Notes: generated by a model from the sequence alone, not told the origin. 64,000 nt of DNA from Bog-473 sp963777485 (GCA_963777485.1 CAVZQP010000004.1:310001-374000), one strand, 5' to 3'; shown: positions 31,280-40,021, counted from the first letter of the stretch. Translations and numbers: made by a program.

Positions 31280-32938
31280 ATGATTGACCAAGCGGCTGTT
31301 CCCGACCTCGACGACGCCGAGATCGCACAGCTGGAGCCGTACGGCACGCGCCGGGTGGCTCGTCCGGGGGAGTACCTCTACCGGGCCGGGGATGCCGATT
31401 ACGACTTCTACGTCGTGCTCTCGGGCCTGGTCGAGATCGTGCTCGGGGTCGACGGCGAGGAGCAGGTCATCGTGCAGCACGGACCCGGACGTTTCCTCGG
31501 CGAATTGAACCTGCTGACGGGGCTGCGCGTCTTCGTGTCGGCCCGGGTGGCCGAGACCAGCGAGGTCTTGCAGATCCCGGTGGAGGAGTTCAGGCGCATC
31601 ATCGCCACACAGCCGCAGCTCAGCGACAAGATCCTGGTGACATTCATGGCGCGCCGGAACGACCTCCTGACCGGAGCCGGTTCCACCACTCGGGTCATCG
31701 GATCGCGGTTCTCACCCGACGTGCTCCAGCTGCGCGAGTTCCTCTCGCGCACGCGGATCCCCTACGAATGGCTCGATCCCGACGAGGATCCGCACGTCCA
31801 GGAGGTCCTCGAGCAATTCGGCCTCGAGTCACCGGACCTTCCCGTGGTCGTCTCGTCGGACACCGTGCTGCGGCGCGCGACGCCGGGATCGCTCGCCCAG
31901 CACCTCGGTCTGACCGTTGACCGTCTCCCTGAGCGCTGCTTTGACCTCGTCATCGTCGGAGGTGGCCCCGCCGGTCTCGCTGCGGCCGTTTACGGGGCCT
32001 CGGAGGGCCTCCGGACACTCGGGGTCGACATGGTGGCGCCAGGCGGTCAAGCGGGCACCAGCTCACGCATCGAGAACTATTTCGGGTTTCCGATCGGAAT
32101 CTCGGGCGGCGAGCTGGCCCAACGTGGGTTCGTACAAGCCGAGAAATTCGGCGCGCAACTGACCACACCCTGCGAGGCGGTGAGCCTGAAGGAGAAGTCC
32201 GGCCATCTCGTCGTCGAGCTCTCCGACGGCTCAGAGGTGGCCGGGAGAGCAGTCATCGCCGCCACCGGTGCCCACTATCGCCGGCTCGCGGTTGAACGGA
32301 TCCGCGAGTTCGAAGCGAAGGGCGTGTACTACGCCGCGACGGAGCTCGAGGCGCGCCAGTGTGCCGGGAGCCCGGTGGTGGTCGTCGGTGGTGGCAACTC
32401 CGCCGGGCAGGCGGCGGTCTTCATTGCCGACAAGGGGAGCGCGGTCACTGTCGTGATCCGGGGTGCGCAACTGAGCGCCAGCATGTCCGGCTATCTCGTC
32501 AGGCGGTTGGAAAGTCATCCGCACATCGACGTGCTCACCGAAAGTCACGTCGTGGCTCTCGAGGGTGAGGACGTCCTGCACTCGGTCCAGATCGAGGGAC
32601 CCGGAGGTCGCTCGGGACGGCCGTGCACCGCCCTCTTCTCGTTCATCGGCGCCGACCCCCAGTCCGGTTGGCTGTCCGGCTGTGCCGCCCTCGACGAACA
32701 CGGTTTCGTCCTCACCGACCGATCCCTGGCCCCGGAGCTGTTGGAACGGGACGGAGTCTGGAGCGCCCTCGGTCGTGCCCCGCTCCCGTACGAGACGAGC
32801 CACGCTGGGCTTTTTGCGGTAGGCGACGTACGCGCCGGGTCGGCGAAACGTGTCGCCACCGCAGTCGGTGAGGGTTCGGCCGCAGTTCGGGCGATCCACG
32901 AATACCTCGCCTTCACCTCGACGCCTGCCGACGCGTGA
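31280..32938 (+). CDS. cNMP-binding domain fused to thioredoxin-reductase-like flavoprotein without CxxC
   Basis: A 552-residue three-part protein. Residues 8-130 are a cyclic-nucleotide-binding fold (RFLGELNLLTG), but the conserved Arg of the phosphate cassette is not obvious. Residues 140-212 form a thioredoxin/glutaredoxin-like segment (LREFLSRTRIPYEWLD) without CxxC. Residues 222-545 are a pyridine-nucleotide-disulfide oxidoreductase with FAD motif IVGGGPAGLAAA, NADPH motif VVVVGGGNSAGQAA and GLFAVGDVR. The active-site CATC of thioredoxin reductases is replaced by AATELEARQC, leaving one Cys (C361). It should be a flavin reductase with an unknown acceptor, possibly gated by a nucleotide. 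Confidence 0.9.
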   Translation: MIDQAAVPDLDDAEIAQLEPYGTRRVARPGEYLYRAGDADYDFYVVLSGLVEIVLGVDGEEQVIVQHGPGRFLGELNLLTGLRVFVSARVAETSEVLQIPVEEFRRIIATQPQLSDKILVTFMARRNDLLTGAGSTTRVIGSRFSPDVLQLREFLSRTRIPYEWLDPDEDPHVQEVLEQFGLESPDLPVVVSSDTVLRRATPGSLAQHLGLTVDRLPERCFDLVIVGGGPAGLAAAVYGASEGLRTLGVDMVAPGGQAGTSSRIENYFGFPIGISGGELAQRGFVQAEKFGAQLTTPCEAVSLKEKSGHLVVELSDGSEVAGRAVIAATGAHYRRLAVERIREFEAKGVYYAATELEARQCAGSPVVVVGGGNSAGQAAVFIADKGSAVTVVIRGAQLSASMSGYLVRRLESHPHIDVLTESHVVALEGEDVLHSVQIEGPGGRSGRPCTALFSFIGADPQSGWLSGCAALDEHGFVLTDRSLAPELLERDGVWSALGRAPLPYETSHAGLFAVGDVRAGSAKRVATAVGEGSAAVRAIHEYLAFTSTPADA

Positions 32939-33057
32939 GCGACGTCGCCGAAGTTACCTAGCCGTCAGTTCCCTATGAGCCCCTGCCACGCATATGGTGC
33001 GACCCTCGGCAGAATGGACAGGTTGTGTCCGAACGGGCTGGAGAGGATCGCGGTGGC

Positions 33058-34065
33058 ATGAGCACTGGCGGCTGCGCGATCACCGGGTGGGGTGCGGCGT
33101 TCCCGCCGACCGTGGTCACCAACGAAGACCTGAAGGCGATCTTCGACACGACCGACCAATGGATCTTTGAACGCTCCGGCATACGGAGCCGCTATGCCGC
33201 AACAGGACCGTTCGTCGCGAACGCGCCTGCCTCGAACCCCCGAGAGCTCGGAACAACCGCCACCCTGGCGGTCGAATCCGGCCGCCGGGCCCTTGATGCC
33301 GCCGGCGTCCCCCCGCATGACGTCGACGCCCTGATCCTCTGTACGACCACGCCGGACCTGGCGATACCCGCAACGTCCTCCGCCGTCGCCGGCGCAATAG
33401 GGATCACCGGCGGCGCGATGGACGTCAACGCAGCCTGTGCCGGCTTCACCTACGGGCTGATCACCGCCGCCGCGCTCATGTCGGCTGGCGCCGGTCCCGT
33501 GCTCCTCATCGGTGCCGAAACGCTGACACGGGTGACCAACTGGAGCGACCGCACGAATGCGTTCCTGTTCGGGGACGGGGCCGGTGCGGTCGTCCTCGAA
33601 CCGGTCGAAGGCCCCGGCGCATTGCTCGGGTGGCACTTCGGAGTCGACGGCACACAGGTCGAGCTGCTCTACGCAGAGCTCGGGTCGGGCATGGTGATGC
33701 GCGGGCAGGAGGTCTTCCGAAAGGCCGTGCGGGCCACCGCCGACTCGGCCACGGCCGCCCTCGACCGAGCCCGGGTCGACGCGTCGGACATCGCCCTCTT
33801 CGTCCCGCACCAGGCGAACCAGCGCATCATGGACGCAGCCGCGGACCGACTCGGCATTCCTGCCGACCGGGTCGCGTCCGTCATCGAGTGGACCGGGAAC
33901 ACGAGTTCCGCCTCCATCCCACTCGCCCTCGTCGATGCGGCGGAGCGGGGCAGACTGCAAGCGGGCGACCTCGTGCTGTTGTCCGGCTTCGGTGCCGGGA
34001 TGACGGTCGCATCCGCAGTCTGGCGCTGGGGCCCACGAGCAGGCTCAAGCGCAACCCACCCCTAA
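33058..34065 (+). CDS. beta-ketoacyl-ACP synthase III (FabH-like)
   Basis: A 335-residue thiolase-superfamily KAS III with full catalytic triad: Cys127 in NAACAGF, His251 in PHQANQRI and Asn281 in EWTGNTSSAS. KAS III condenses an acyl-CoA starter with malonyl-ACP. It is isolated from other fatty-acid genes, so it may serve a special starter unit or a secondary pathway rather than housekeeping lipid synthesis. ATG 33058 is favoured by GAGAGG upstream; an in-frame GTG at 33025 is also possible. Confidence 0.92.
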   Translation: MSTGGCAITGWGAAFPPTVVTNEDLKAIFDTTDQWIFERSGIRSRYAATGPFVANAPASNPRELGTTATLAVESGRRALDAAGVPPHDVDALILCTTTPDLAIPATSSAVAGAIGITGGAMDVNAACAGFTYGLITAAALMSAGAGPVLLIGAETLTRVTNWSDRTNAFLFGDGAGAVVLEPVEGPGALLGWHFGVDGTQVELLYAELGSGMVMRGQEVFRKAVRATADSATAALDRARVDASDIALFVPHQANQRIMDAAADRLGIPADRVASVIEWTGNTSSASIPLALVDAAERGRLQAGDLVLLSGFGAGMTVASAVWRWGPRAGSSATHP

Positions 34066-34156
34066 ATCCTCCGGCTGCCCCTTCCAGGAACACCCTGGTC
34101 ACAGGGATACGGAATCCGATGTTCGGAATTCGACGTTCTGGGGCGATGTATCAGGT

Positions 34157-34659
34157 GTGGGTACTTCGGACCCGGGCGCTCTGGTCGCCATCTATCGCCG
34201 GGCACTCCCGCAGGTGTACGGCTACCTGCTGCCGCGATGCGGCAGTGTCGTGATCGCCGAGGACCTGACCGCCGAGGCCTTCATGGCAGCCGTCGCCGCC
34301 ATGCAACAAGGCGCAGCGCCCGATGTCGACGTCCCCTGGCTCATCGGTGTCGCTCGCCACAAGCTCGTCGACCACTGGCGCCGGCAGGAGCGCGACGAGC
34401 GAAGTCGCACATTGATCGGTCAGGTCGAACAGGAGCCCGAGGACCCGTGGGAAGAGACGCTTGACCGTGTCGCCCTTCACGCTGCGCTCGCCGAGCTCAA
34501 CGGGTTTCAACGCGCAGCGCTGACTCTCCGCTATCTGGACGGGCTTCGGGTGGCAGAAGTAGCGGAGCACCTCGGGCGCAGCGTGCGCGCCACCGAGACT
34601 CTCCTCGCGCGGCGAAGGCCGCCCTCCGCCGCGCGTATCGGAGAAGCCATGACGACTGA
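34157..34659 (+). CDS. ECF sigma factor, with apparent one-base deletion near its 3' end
   Basis: The first 150 residues are an ECF sigma factor: region 2 with EDLTAEAFMAAVAAM and VPWLIGVARHKLVDHWRRQE, region 4 with FQRAALTLRYLDGLRVAEVA. Around 34610-34613 the frame runs into RRRPPSAARIGEAM, which is not sigma-like. Adding one G to the GG at 34611-34612 restores LLARAKAALRRAYRRSHDD and a stop at 34657-34659, overlapping the next start ATG 34649. As sequenced, the frame stays open to 35164 and would give a sigma-VOC fusion of 335 residues. I read this as sequence error or recent frameshift. GTG start 34157. No anti-sigma gene is seen. Confidence 0.8.
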
Positions 34660-35164
34660 CCCGCTCGATGCACTACGCCTCCCCGTCGTGGCCGTCGAGC
34701 CCAGGCCCGAGTTCGCCGACGCGCTGTTGCGCCGCATCGAGGCCCTTCCCGGTCCCCTCGACCGCCAGACGGCGACGATCCGCTACTTCGTCGCCGACCT
34801 GGACGCGTCCGTCGACTTCTACTGCCGCCTGCTGGACTTCGAAGAGGAGCTGCGTCCCTCTCCCGTCTTCGCCATGCTCTACCGAGGGGACCTCCGGCTC
34901 CTCCTCAGTGTTCCCGGTGGGGCCGGCGCGGTGCACACGTTGCCGGACGGAACCGTGCCGCAGCCCGGCGGTTGGAACCGCATGACTCTTCAGGTCGCCG
35001 ACCTCGCCTCGACGGCGGACTCCCTCCGGAGGCACCGGGTTGTCTTCCGCCACGACATCCAAGCCGGTGTCGGGGTGCACACCCTCCTGGTCGAAGACCC
35101 CTCCGGCAACCCCGTGGAGCTGATCGAGCCAACCGCCGGCTATCACGAAAGGAGCAACCGATGA
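34649..35164 (+). CDS. VOC (glyoxalase/bleomycin-resistance fold) protein
   Basis: A 171-residue protein when started at its own ATG 34649 (MTTDPLDALRLPVVAVEP). The N-terminal 45 residues are a Pro-rich leader seen in actinobacterial VOC proteins placed behind ECF sigma factors; the VOC domain follows (TIRYFVADLDASVDFYCRLL to EDPSGNPVELIEP). VOC enzymes use a divalent metal held by His/Glu ligands; metal ligands here are not certain. In the sequence as given it is in frame with the sigma factor, probably because of a one-base deletion at 34611. Its stop overlaps the next ATG. Confidence 0.8.
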   Translation: MTTDPLDALRLPVVAVEPRPEFADALLRRIEALPGPLDRQTATIRYFVADLDASVDFYCRLLDFEEELRPSPVFAMLYRGDLRLLLSVPGGAGAVHTLPDGTVPQPGGWNRMTLQVADLASTADSLRRHRVVFRHDIQAGVGVHTLLVEDPSGNPVELIEPTAGYHERSNR

Positions 35165-35574
35165 GCACTGTCAGCGTCCGCTACATCGTCGATGACGTCG
35201 ACGAGGCGAACGAGTTCTATGTCCGACACCTCGGCTTCCGATTGGACATGCATCCCGATCCGGCCTTCGCCATGCTGTCGCGGGGGGACCTCCGGCTCGT
35301 CCTCGTGTCGCCGGTCGGACCGGACCACCCGGGTGGGGGGTCGAGACCGATGCCCGATGGCACTCCCCAACAGCCCGGTGGGTGGAACCGATTCATGCTG
35401 CAGGTTCCTGATGTGGATGCGTCCGCGGAGAACCTTCGGCGAGAAGGCGTCACGCTCCGTTCCGACGTCATTTCGGGGGTGGGGACCAAGCAGGTGATGA
35501 TCGAAGACCCGTCGGGAAACCCGATCGAGTTGTTCGAGCCCATCCGGCCGGAGGCTCGCTTGCAGGACTCCTGA
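35161..35574 (+). CDS. VOC family protein, paralogue of the preceding gene
   Basis: A 137-residue single VOC domain, clearly related to the gene before it: VRYIVDDVDEANEFYVRHLG, AFAMLSRGDLRLVL, QPGGWNRFMLQV and EDPSGNPIELFEP repeat the same landmarks. It lacks the Pro-rich leader. ATGA overlap with the upstream stop implies coupled translation, so the two may form a heterodimer, as VOC domains often pair. Ligand or substrate unknown. Confidence 0.85.
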   Translation: MSTVSVRYIVDDVDEANEFYVRHLGFRLDMHPDPAFAMLSRGDLRLVLVSPVGPDHPGGGSRPMPDGTPQQPGGWNRFMLQVPDVDASAENLRREGVTLRSDVISGVGTKQVMIEDPSGNPIELFEPIRPEARLQDS

Positions 35575-35593
35575 CCCACGCACAGCCCGTTTG

Positions 35594-35614
35594 TATATCG
35601 GAAATACCGATATA
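35594..35614. promoter_or_regulatory. perfect AT-rich palindrome, operator candidate
   Basis: TATATCGG (35594-35601), spacer AAATA, CCGATATA (35607-35614). The 21-bp perfect inverted repeat is flanked by GTTTG and AAAC, which extend the symmetry with one extra base. A TTGACA hexamer lies at 35634-35639. It is 84 bp upstream of the small cNMP-domain gene and 20 bp after the VOC gene stop. It is strikingly AT-rich for this window. Confidence 0.5.
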
Positions 35615-35697
35615 AACTATCACTGCCAGCGTATTGACAGATAGCACGCCGAAGGCCAATCTGGCTGTGGAAGGGGCGATGAATCTAAGGAGTGATC

Positions 35698-36111
35698 ATG
35701 CGCCTGTTCAGGGACGATCTTGAGGATGTCGAGCTGTTCGCCGAGGCCAACCGGGCCGAGCGCGCCGTCATCCGGCGTCACCTGACGCCGCTTTCCGTGG
35801 CCGCCGGCCGGGTGCTCGTGAAAGAGGGCACTCGGGGCGACCAGTTCATGGTCCTGGTCGAGGGCAATGCCACCGTCAGCCACGGAGGGCAGACCATCGC
35901 GACGTTGGAGCGGGGCGACCTGGTCGGCGAGATGGCGCTCCTTCAAGACGTGGGCTCTGACCGCCGTAACGCCACGGTCACCGCGAGTACTGATGCCGTG
36001 ATTTATGTCGGCTCGCGATCGGATTTTCGTCAGATCCTTCAGTCGGTGCCTTCAGTGGCGCGCAAGGTGCGCCAGACGGCCGCCGAGCGCACGCTGGCCC
36101 GAGCGGCCTGA
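35698..36111 (+). CDS. small cyclic-nucleotide-binding domain protein
   Basis: A 137-residue stand-alone cNMP-binding domain. The phosphate-binding cassette is well kept: GDLVGEMALLQD followed by DRRNATVTAST, with the Glu and Arg that contact the cyclic nucleotide. No DNA-binding or catalytic domain is attached, so it may act as a sensor subunit or sink for cAMP. ATG 35698 lies 5 nt after AAGGAG; the palindrome upstream may control it. Confidence 0.87.
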   Translation: MRLFRDDLEDVELFAEANRAERAVIRRHLTPLSVAAGRVLVKEGTRGDQFMVLVEGNATVSHGGQTIATLERGDLVGEMALLQDVGSDRRNATVTASTDAVIYVGSRSDFRQILQSVPSVARKVRQTAAERTLARAA

Positions 36112-36220
36112 ACCCCGCGCCCGGGCGCGCTGCATCTCCCCCGATAGGTCGGGTGCATCGCTCCCCGAGCGCTGTGAGCCGTCCCTGGCGACCAAAGCTA
36201 CGGGACCGTAATGTCACGGC

Positions 36221-37015
36221 ATGGAGACGCAAGAGCTCGCCGGAAAGGTCGCGATCGTGACCGGTGGTGCAGGTGGTATCGGCCGGGCTTCCTGCGAGAC
36301 GCTTGCGGCGGAGGGAGCCATGGTCGTCGTCGCGGACGTCGACGTCGCCGCCGGGAAGGAAGTCGCTGACAGCATCGGCGACACCGCCGCGTTCATGCAG
36401 ACCGATGTGAGCGACCGCGGACAGGTGCAGGCAGTGGTCGACTTCGCCGTGGAGAAGTTCGGCGGCCTCGACATCATGTTCAACAACGCCGGCATCGGGA
36501 GCCCGCTGACACGTTTCCTGCACGACGACCTCGAGGACTTCTCGCGCATCATGAACGTGAACCTGTTCGGCGTCATCGCCGGCGCCCAGAGTGCGGCGCG
36601 CTACATGAAAGACCACGGCGGGGGCTCCATCATCAACAATGCATCGATCGCCGCCATCAACGCCGGGGCGGGGATGATCGCTTACCGCGCGTCCAAGGCG
36701 GCCATCGCCCACGCCACGAAGTGCATGGCCATCGACCTGGCGCCCTATGCCATCCGGGTCAACTGCTTGACCCCCGCGCACATCCGCACCGGCATCACGA
36801 CCTACGACATGGGCCCGGTCCTGCGCTACATGCAGCCGCTCGAGCGGCAGGCTCAGCCCGAGGACGTCGCCAATGCCGTGGTCTTCCTCTCGAGCGACCG
36901 GGCGGCCCAGGTGACCGGCGTCATCTTGCCCATCGACGGCGGCACGACCGCCGGCCCGTCGTATGCGCAAACGAAGCTGATCATGTCGACGGGGAGGAAG
37001 TCCGAAGGGTCATGA
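36221..37015 (+). CDS. short-chain dehydrogenase/reductase
   Basis: A 264-residue classical SDR. The cofactor motif TGGAGGIGRA is at about residues 15-24, followed by NNAGIG (near 88), Ser in NNASIAAINA and the catalytic YRASKAA. The Asp after beta-2 (VADVD) predicts NAD(H) preference. In this catabolic neighbourhood it may oxidise a hydroxy intermediate (alcohol or 3-hydroxyacyl-CoA). It is alone on the plus strand between the cNMP gene and a convergent P450. Substrate unknown. Confidence 0.92.
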   Translation: METQELAGKVAIVTGGAGGIGRASCETLAAEGAMVVVADVDVAAGKEVADSIGDTAAFMQTDVSDRGQVQAVVDFAVEKFGGLDIMFNNAGIGSPLTRFLHDDLEDFSRIMNVNLFGVIAGAQSAARYMKDHGGGSIINNASIAAINAGAGMIAYRASKAAIAHATKCMAIDLAPYAIRVNCLTPAHIRTGITTYDMGPVLRYMQPLERQAQPEDVANAVVFLSSDRAAQVTGVILPIDGGTTAGPSYAQTKLIMSTGRKSEGS

Positions 37016-37036
37016 CCGCCGCTCGATCCGAGTGGC

Positions 37037-38314
37037 TCAGCCGGCCGGCGCAAGCTCCAAATGGAGGCGCTGCAGCCCCCTGAGGAAGAACGTCGGGAGG
37101 TACTCGTAGGTCCGTGCACCCGCGGGACCGTGCTCCTTCTCGGAGATCCTGATCTCGGAGGTCCGGTCGAGGAACCGGTTGACCGTCACCTTGCCCTCGG
37201 CTCGGGCGAGCGGCGCCCCGGCACAGGTGTGGATGCCGAATCCGAAGGCGATGTGCTGTCGGGCATTGGGCCGGTTGATGTCGAATTCGTACGGGTCCTC
37301 GAACATGCGGGGGTCGCGATTGCAGGCTCCTGGCACCAGCATCAGGCTGCTGCCCGCAGGTATCTCCACGCCGCCGAGCTCGGTCCGGACCCGCGCCATC
37401 CGGAACTGCGTGCGCAGCGGGCTCTCGAGGCGGAGCGTCTCCTCTATGAAGTTCGGTATCAGTTCTCTGTCGTCGCGCACCAGCTTCTGCAGGTCGGGTC
37501 GTTCACCGAGCATGCGCAGCGCAAAGGAGAGGAGCCGTACCGTGGTCTCCTGCCCGCCGGCAAAGAGGTTGGCCGCTATGAGTGCCGCGTCCTTGACTTC
37601 CGGCGTCGAGCCGTCGGGGAACGTCGCGGTGGCAAGTCCGCTCAACACGTCGTGCCGCGGGTTCTGGCGGCGATCCTCGATGTAATTGGTGAATCGCTCG
37701 TAGAGGAATTCCAGCGGCTTGTGCCCGACGGCCTCATGGGTCGTCGACAAGCGCTCCCGGAAAAGGGAGTGATCGGACTCGGGCACGCCTTCGAGGTCGG
37801 CGATGACCGTCAGCGTGAAGGGCTCCGCGTACGACCCGACCATCTCGCACGCATCCTCTTCGAGAAAGCCGTCGATGAGATGGTCGGCGAACTGCCACAT
37901 GAAGTCCTCGTTCTCCTTGAGGCGCTTCGGCGTGATGAGGCGCATCAAAAGATGGCGGTGCGCCGTGTGGTTCGGCGGATCGAACGCCGGCAGCTGGTCG
38001 CTGAAGGGCAGCTCGTCACGGCACTTGACGATGATGGCACTGACGTCGTCCCCTTCGAAGGGAGCTGAGAATCTCTGGAAGTTCCCGCATACGCAGTTAC
38101 ACGACGAGTACGTACCCGAAGGCACGTCGTTGGGTGGGAAGGACGCCGGGTCGTTGTACACGCTCATCGCTTCGGGGTGCCCGGTGATGATGTACATCCC
38201 GTAATTGGGTTCCCGCCACACCGGAGACTGGGAACGCACCCAATCGAAGTATTCGTACGGGTCGTCCTGGACCGACCGGTTGGTGAAGAAATTGACGTCC
38301 TCGAACTCGCTCAT
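37037..38314 (-). CDS. cytochrome P450
   Basis: A 425-residue bacterial class I P450. The I-helix oxygen motif is AGGQETT, the ExxR is ETLRLESPLR, and the haem-binding loop is FGFGIHTCAGAPLARAE with the axial Cys near residue 370. An unusual CNCVCGN cluster lies near residues 72-78, where many relatives have a single Cys (SCNSV). It lies 3 bp downstream of the ketosteroid-dehydrogenase-like gene on the same strand and is probably co-transcribed. Redox partners are not adjacent; the 3Fe-4S ferredoxin at 4487-4681 is a candidate donor. Confidence 0.94.
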   Translation of the reverse strand: MSEFEDVNFFTNRSVQDDPYEYFDWVRSQSPVWREPNYGMYIITGHPEAMSVYNDPASFPPNDVPSGTYSSCNCVCGNFQRFSAPFEGDDVSAIIVKCRDELPFSDQLPAFDPPNHTAHRHLLMRLITPKRLKENEDFMWQFADHLIDGFLEEDACEMVGSYAEPFTLTVIADLEGVPESDHSLFRERLSTTHEAVGHKPLEFLYERFTNYIEDRRQNPRHDVLSGLATATFPDGSTPEVKDAALIAANLFAGGQETTVRLLSFALRMLGERPDLQKLVRDDRELIPNFIEETLRLESPLRTQFRMARVRTELGGVEIPAGSSLMLVPGACNRDPRMFEDPYEFDINRPNARQHIAFGFGIHTCAGAPLARAEGKVTVNRFLDRTSEIRISEKEHGPAGARTYEYLPTFFLRGLQRLHLELAPAG

Positions 38315-38317
38315 CTC

Positions 38318-40021
38318 TCAACCCTGTCCGTTTGCGGAAGCCACAGGACCCTCGGCACCGCTCCGTCGGGTGGCGTGGCGAGCCGCGACATAGCCGAAGA
38401 CCATCGTGTTGGCGATGCTCGCGCCGGGCCCGAGGTAGTGGCGGCCCATGACCGTGGCCGTGCCGTTGCCTGTTGCGTAGAGCCCGGTGATCGGCCGGTC
38501 GTCGGGGCCGATCACCCGTGCGAACTCGTCCGTGAGGACACCGCCGCAGGTCCCGATGTCACCCGGCACGACCTCGACCGCGTAGTAGGGCGGCTCGTCG
38601 ATCGGGCCGAGGCAGGGGTGCACCCGGTGGTTGGGGTCGCCGAGCGCCCGGTTGTAGGCCGATTCACCCCGTCCGTACTCGGGGTCGACGCCGTTGCGAG
38701 CGCTTTCGTTGAAGAGCTCGACCGTCTCCGACAGGCCGGCCGGGTCGATGGCGCACAACCGGGCGAGATCTTCCAGCGTCCACGCCTGCTTGAGCATCCC
38801 GCTCTCGAACAACTTGCGGGGGAATCGCCCCGGTCGGGAGCGCTGGTGTGCGTAGCGCTTGCGGTAGCGGTCGTCGAAGATGAGCCAGCACGGGACCGCC
38901 CGACTCGTCTTGTCCCGCTCGTACATCGCCTTGCCCACTTCCATATACGAGTTCGACTCGTTCACGAAGCGCCGCCCGGCGGCATCCACGTAGATCGTGC
39001 GCGGTCGCTGACGCGCCTGGTCGAGAGTCGACTGCCCGAAACGACCGGTCCGTGGTGAAGGCAGCCACCAGGCCTCGTCCATCAGGTCGGTCTTTGCGCC
39101 GATCCGCATGGCCTCCTCGAGCACCTCGCCGGTGTCGCCGGGATTCGAGATCGACCATCGAGCCTTGTTCGGCTGTTCGCCCCCGTAGCGCTGTCGCATG
39201 TCGCGGTTGTGGGCGAAGCCGCCAGAGGCGAGGAGCACCCCTTGGCGGGCGCGGATCGAGACCGGGGAACCCTCATGGAGAGTGCGCACCCCCACCACCC
39301 GCCCGTCCTCCACGACCAATTCACCGAGCGGTGCCTCGGTCCATACCGGGACCGCCCGGTCGAGCGCAACCTTGAGCATCTGTCCGATGAGCGACGCCCC
39401 GTTGGTGAGCAATGCCTGGCGACGCAGCAGCGCCGCGTAGGTCCGCATCACGACTCGCGCCGAGACGGTGAAGGCACCAATGCTGCGGTTGAAATTCGAG
39501 AGCGAGCGCGCTTCGTTCGTCATCACGGCGAGGCCGAGGCTCTTCGCGAGGCCAGGCTGCAGCTTCTCGAGCCACGGACCGAGCGCGTGGCCGTCCCACG
39601 GCACCGGTTCGATCCCGCGCCCGGGGTCCACGCCGCCTTTCGCACTTGAGTAATAGTCGCTGTAGCCGCGGCAGTACACGAAACGAACGCCGCTCCTCTG
39701 GAGAAAGGCGACCATCTCGGGACCGGACGTCAGGAAGGCGTCCCGCCGTTCGAACGACGAGCACGGCCCGACATCGCCCACCACCGCCTCGAAGTGAGCC
39801 ATTGCGTCTACGTAGGAGTCAGGCACCCCTTCGGCAAGCATCACCGGGTTGTTCGGCACCCAGACGATGCCGCCGGACATACAGGTAGAGCCGCCTACCA
39901 CCGCCTGCTTCTCCAGCACCAACGCGCTCGCCCCGGCATCGGCTGCGGTGAGAGCCGCAACCATGCCACCGCCACCCGACCCGACGATCACAAAGTCGAC
40001 GGTGGAGTCCCACGTCGTCAT
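38318..40021 (-). CDS. 3-ketosteroid dehydrogenase-like FAD oxidoreductase
   Basis: A 567-residue flavoprotein of the fumarate reductase/KstD superfamily. The FAD motif GSGGGGM begins at residue 14; FVYCRGYSDYY matches the region holding KstD Tyr119; PYYAVEVVPGDIGTCGG matches the C-terminal catalytic Tyr and Gly region, with GTCGG where KstDs usually have GTKGG. 3-Ketosteroid-1-dehydrogenases introduce a ring-A double bond in steroids; related enzymes act on other cyclic ketones. It is first in a two-gene unit with a P450. Family certain; steroid as substrate likely but unproven. Confidence 0.88.
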   Translation of the reverse strand: MTTWDSTVDFVIVGSGGGGMVAALTAADAGASALVLEKQAVVGGSTCMSGGIVWVPNNPVMLAEGVPDSYVDAMAHFEAVVGDVGPCSSFERRDAFLTSGPEMVAFLQRSGVRFVYCRGYSDYYSSAKGGVDPGRGIEPVPWDGHALGPWLEKLQPGLAKSLGLAVMTNEARSLSNFNRSIGAFTVSARVVMRTYAALLRRQALLTNGASLIGQMLKVALDRAVPVWTEAPLGELVVEDGRVVGVRTLHEGSPVSIRARQGVLLASGGFAHNRDMRQRYGGEQPNKARWSISNPGDTGEVLEEAMRIGAKTDLMDEAWWLPSPRTGRFGQSTLDQARQRPRTIYVDAAGRRFVNESNSYMEVGKAMYERDKTSRAVPCWLIFDDRYRKRYAHQRSRPGRFPRKLFESGMLKQAWTLEDLARLCAIDPAGLSETVELFNESARNGVDPEYGRGESAYNRALGDPNHRVHPCLGPIDEPPYYAVEVVPGDIGTCGGVLTDEFARVIGPDDRPITGLYATGNGTATVMGRHYLGPGASIANTMVFGYVAARHATRRSGAEGPVASANGQG

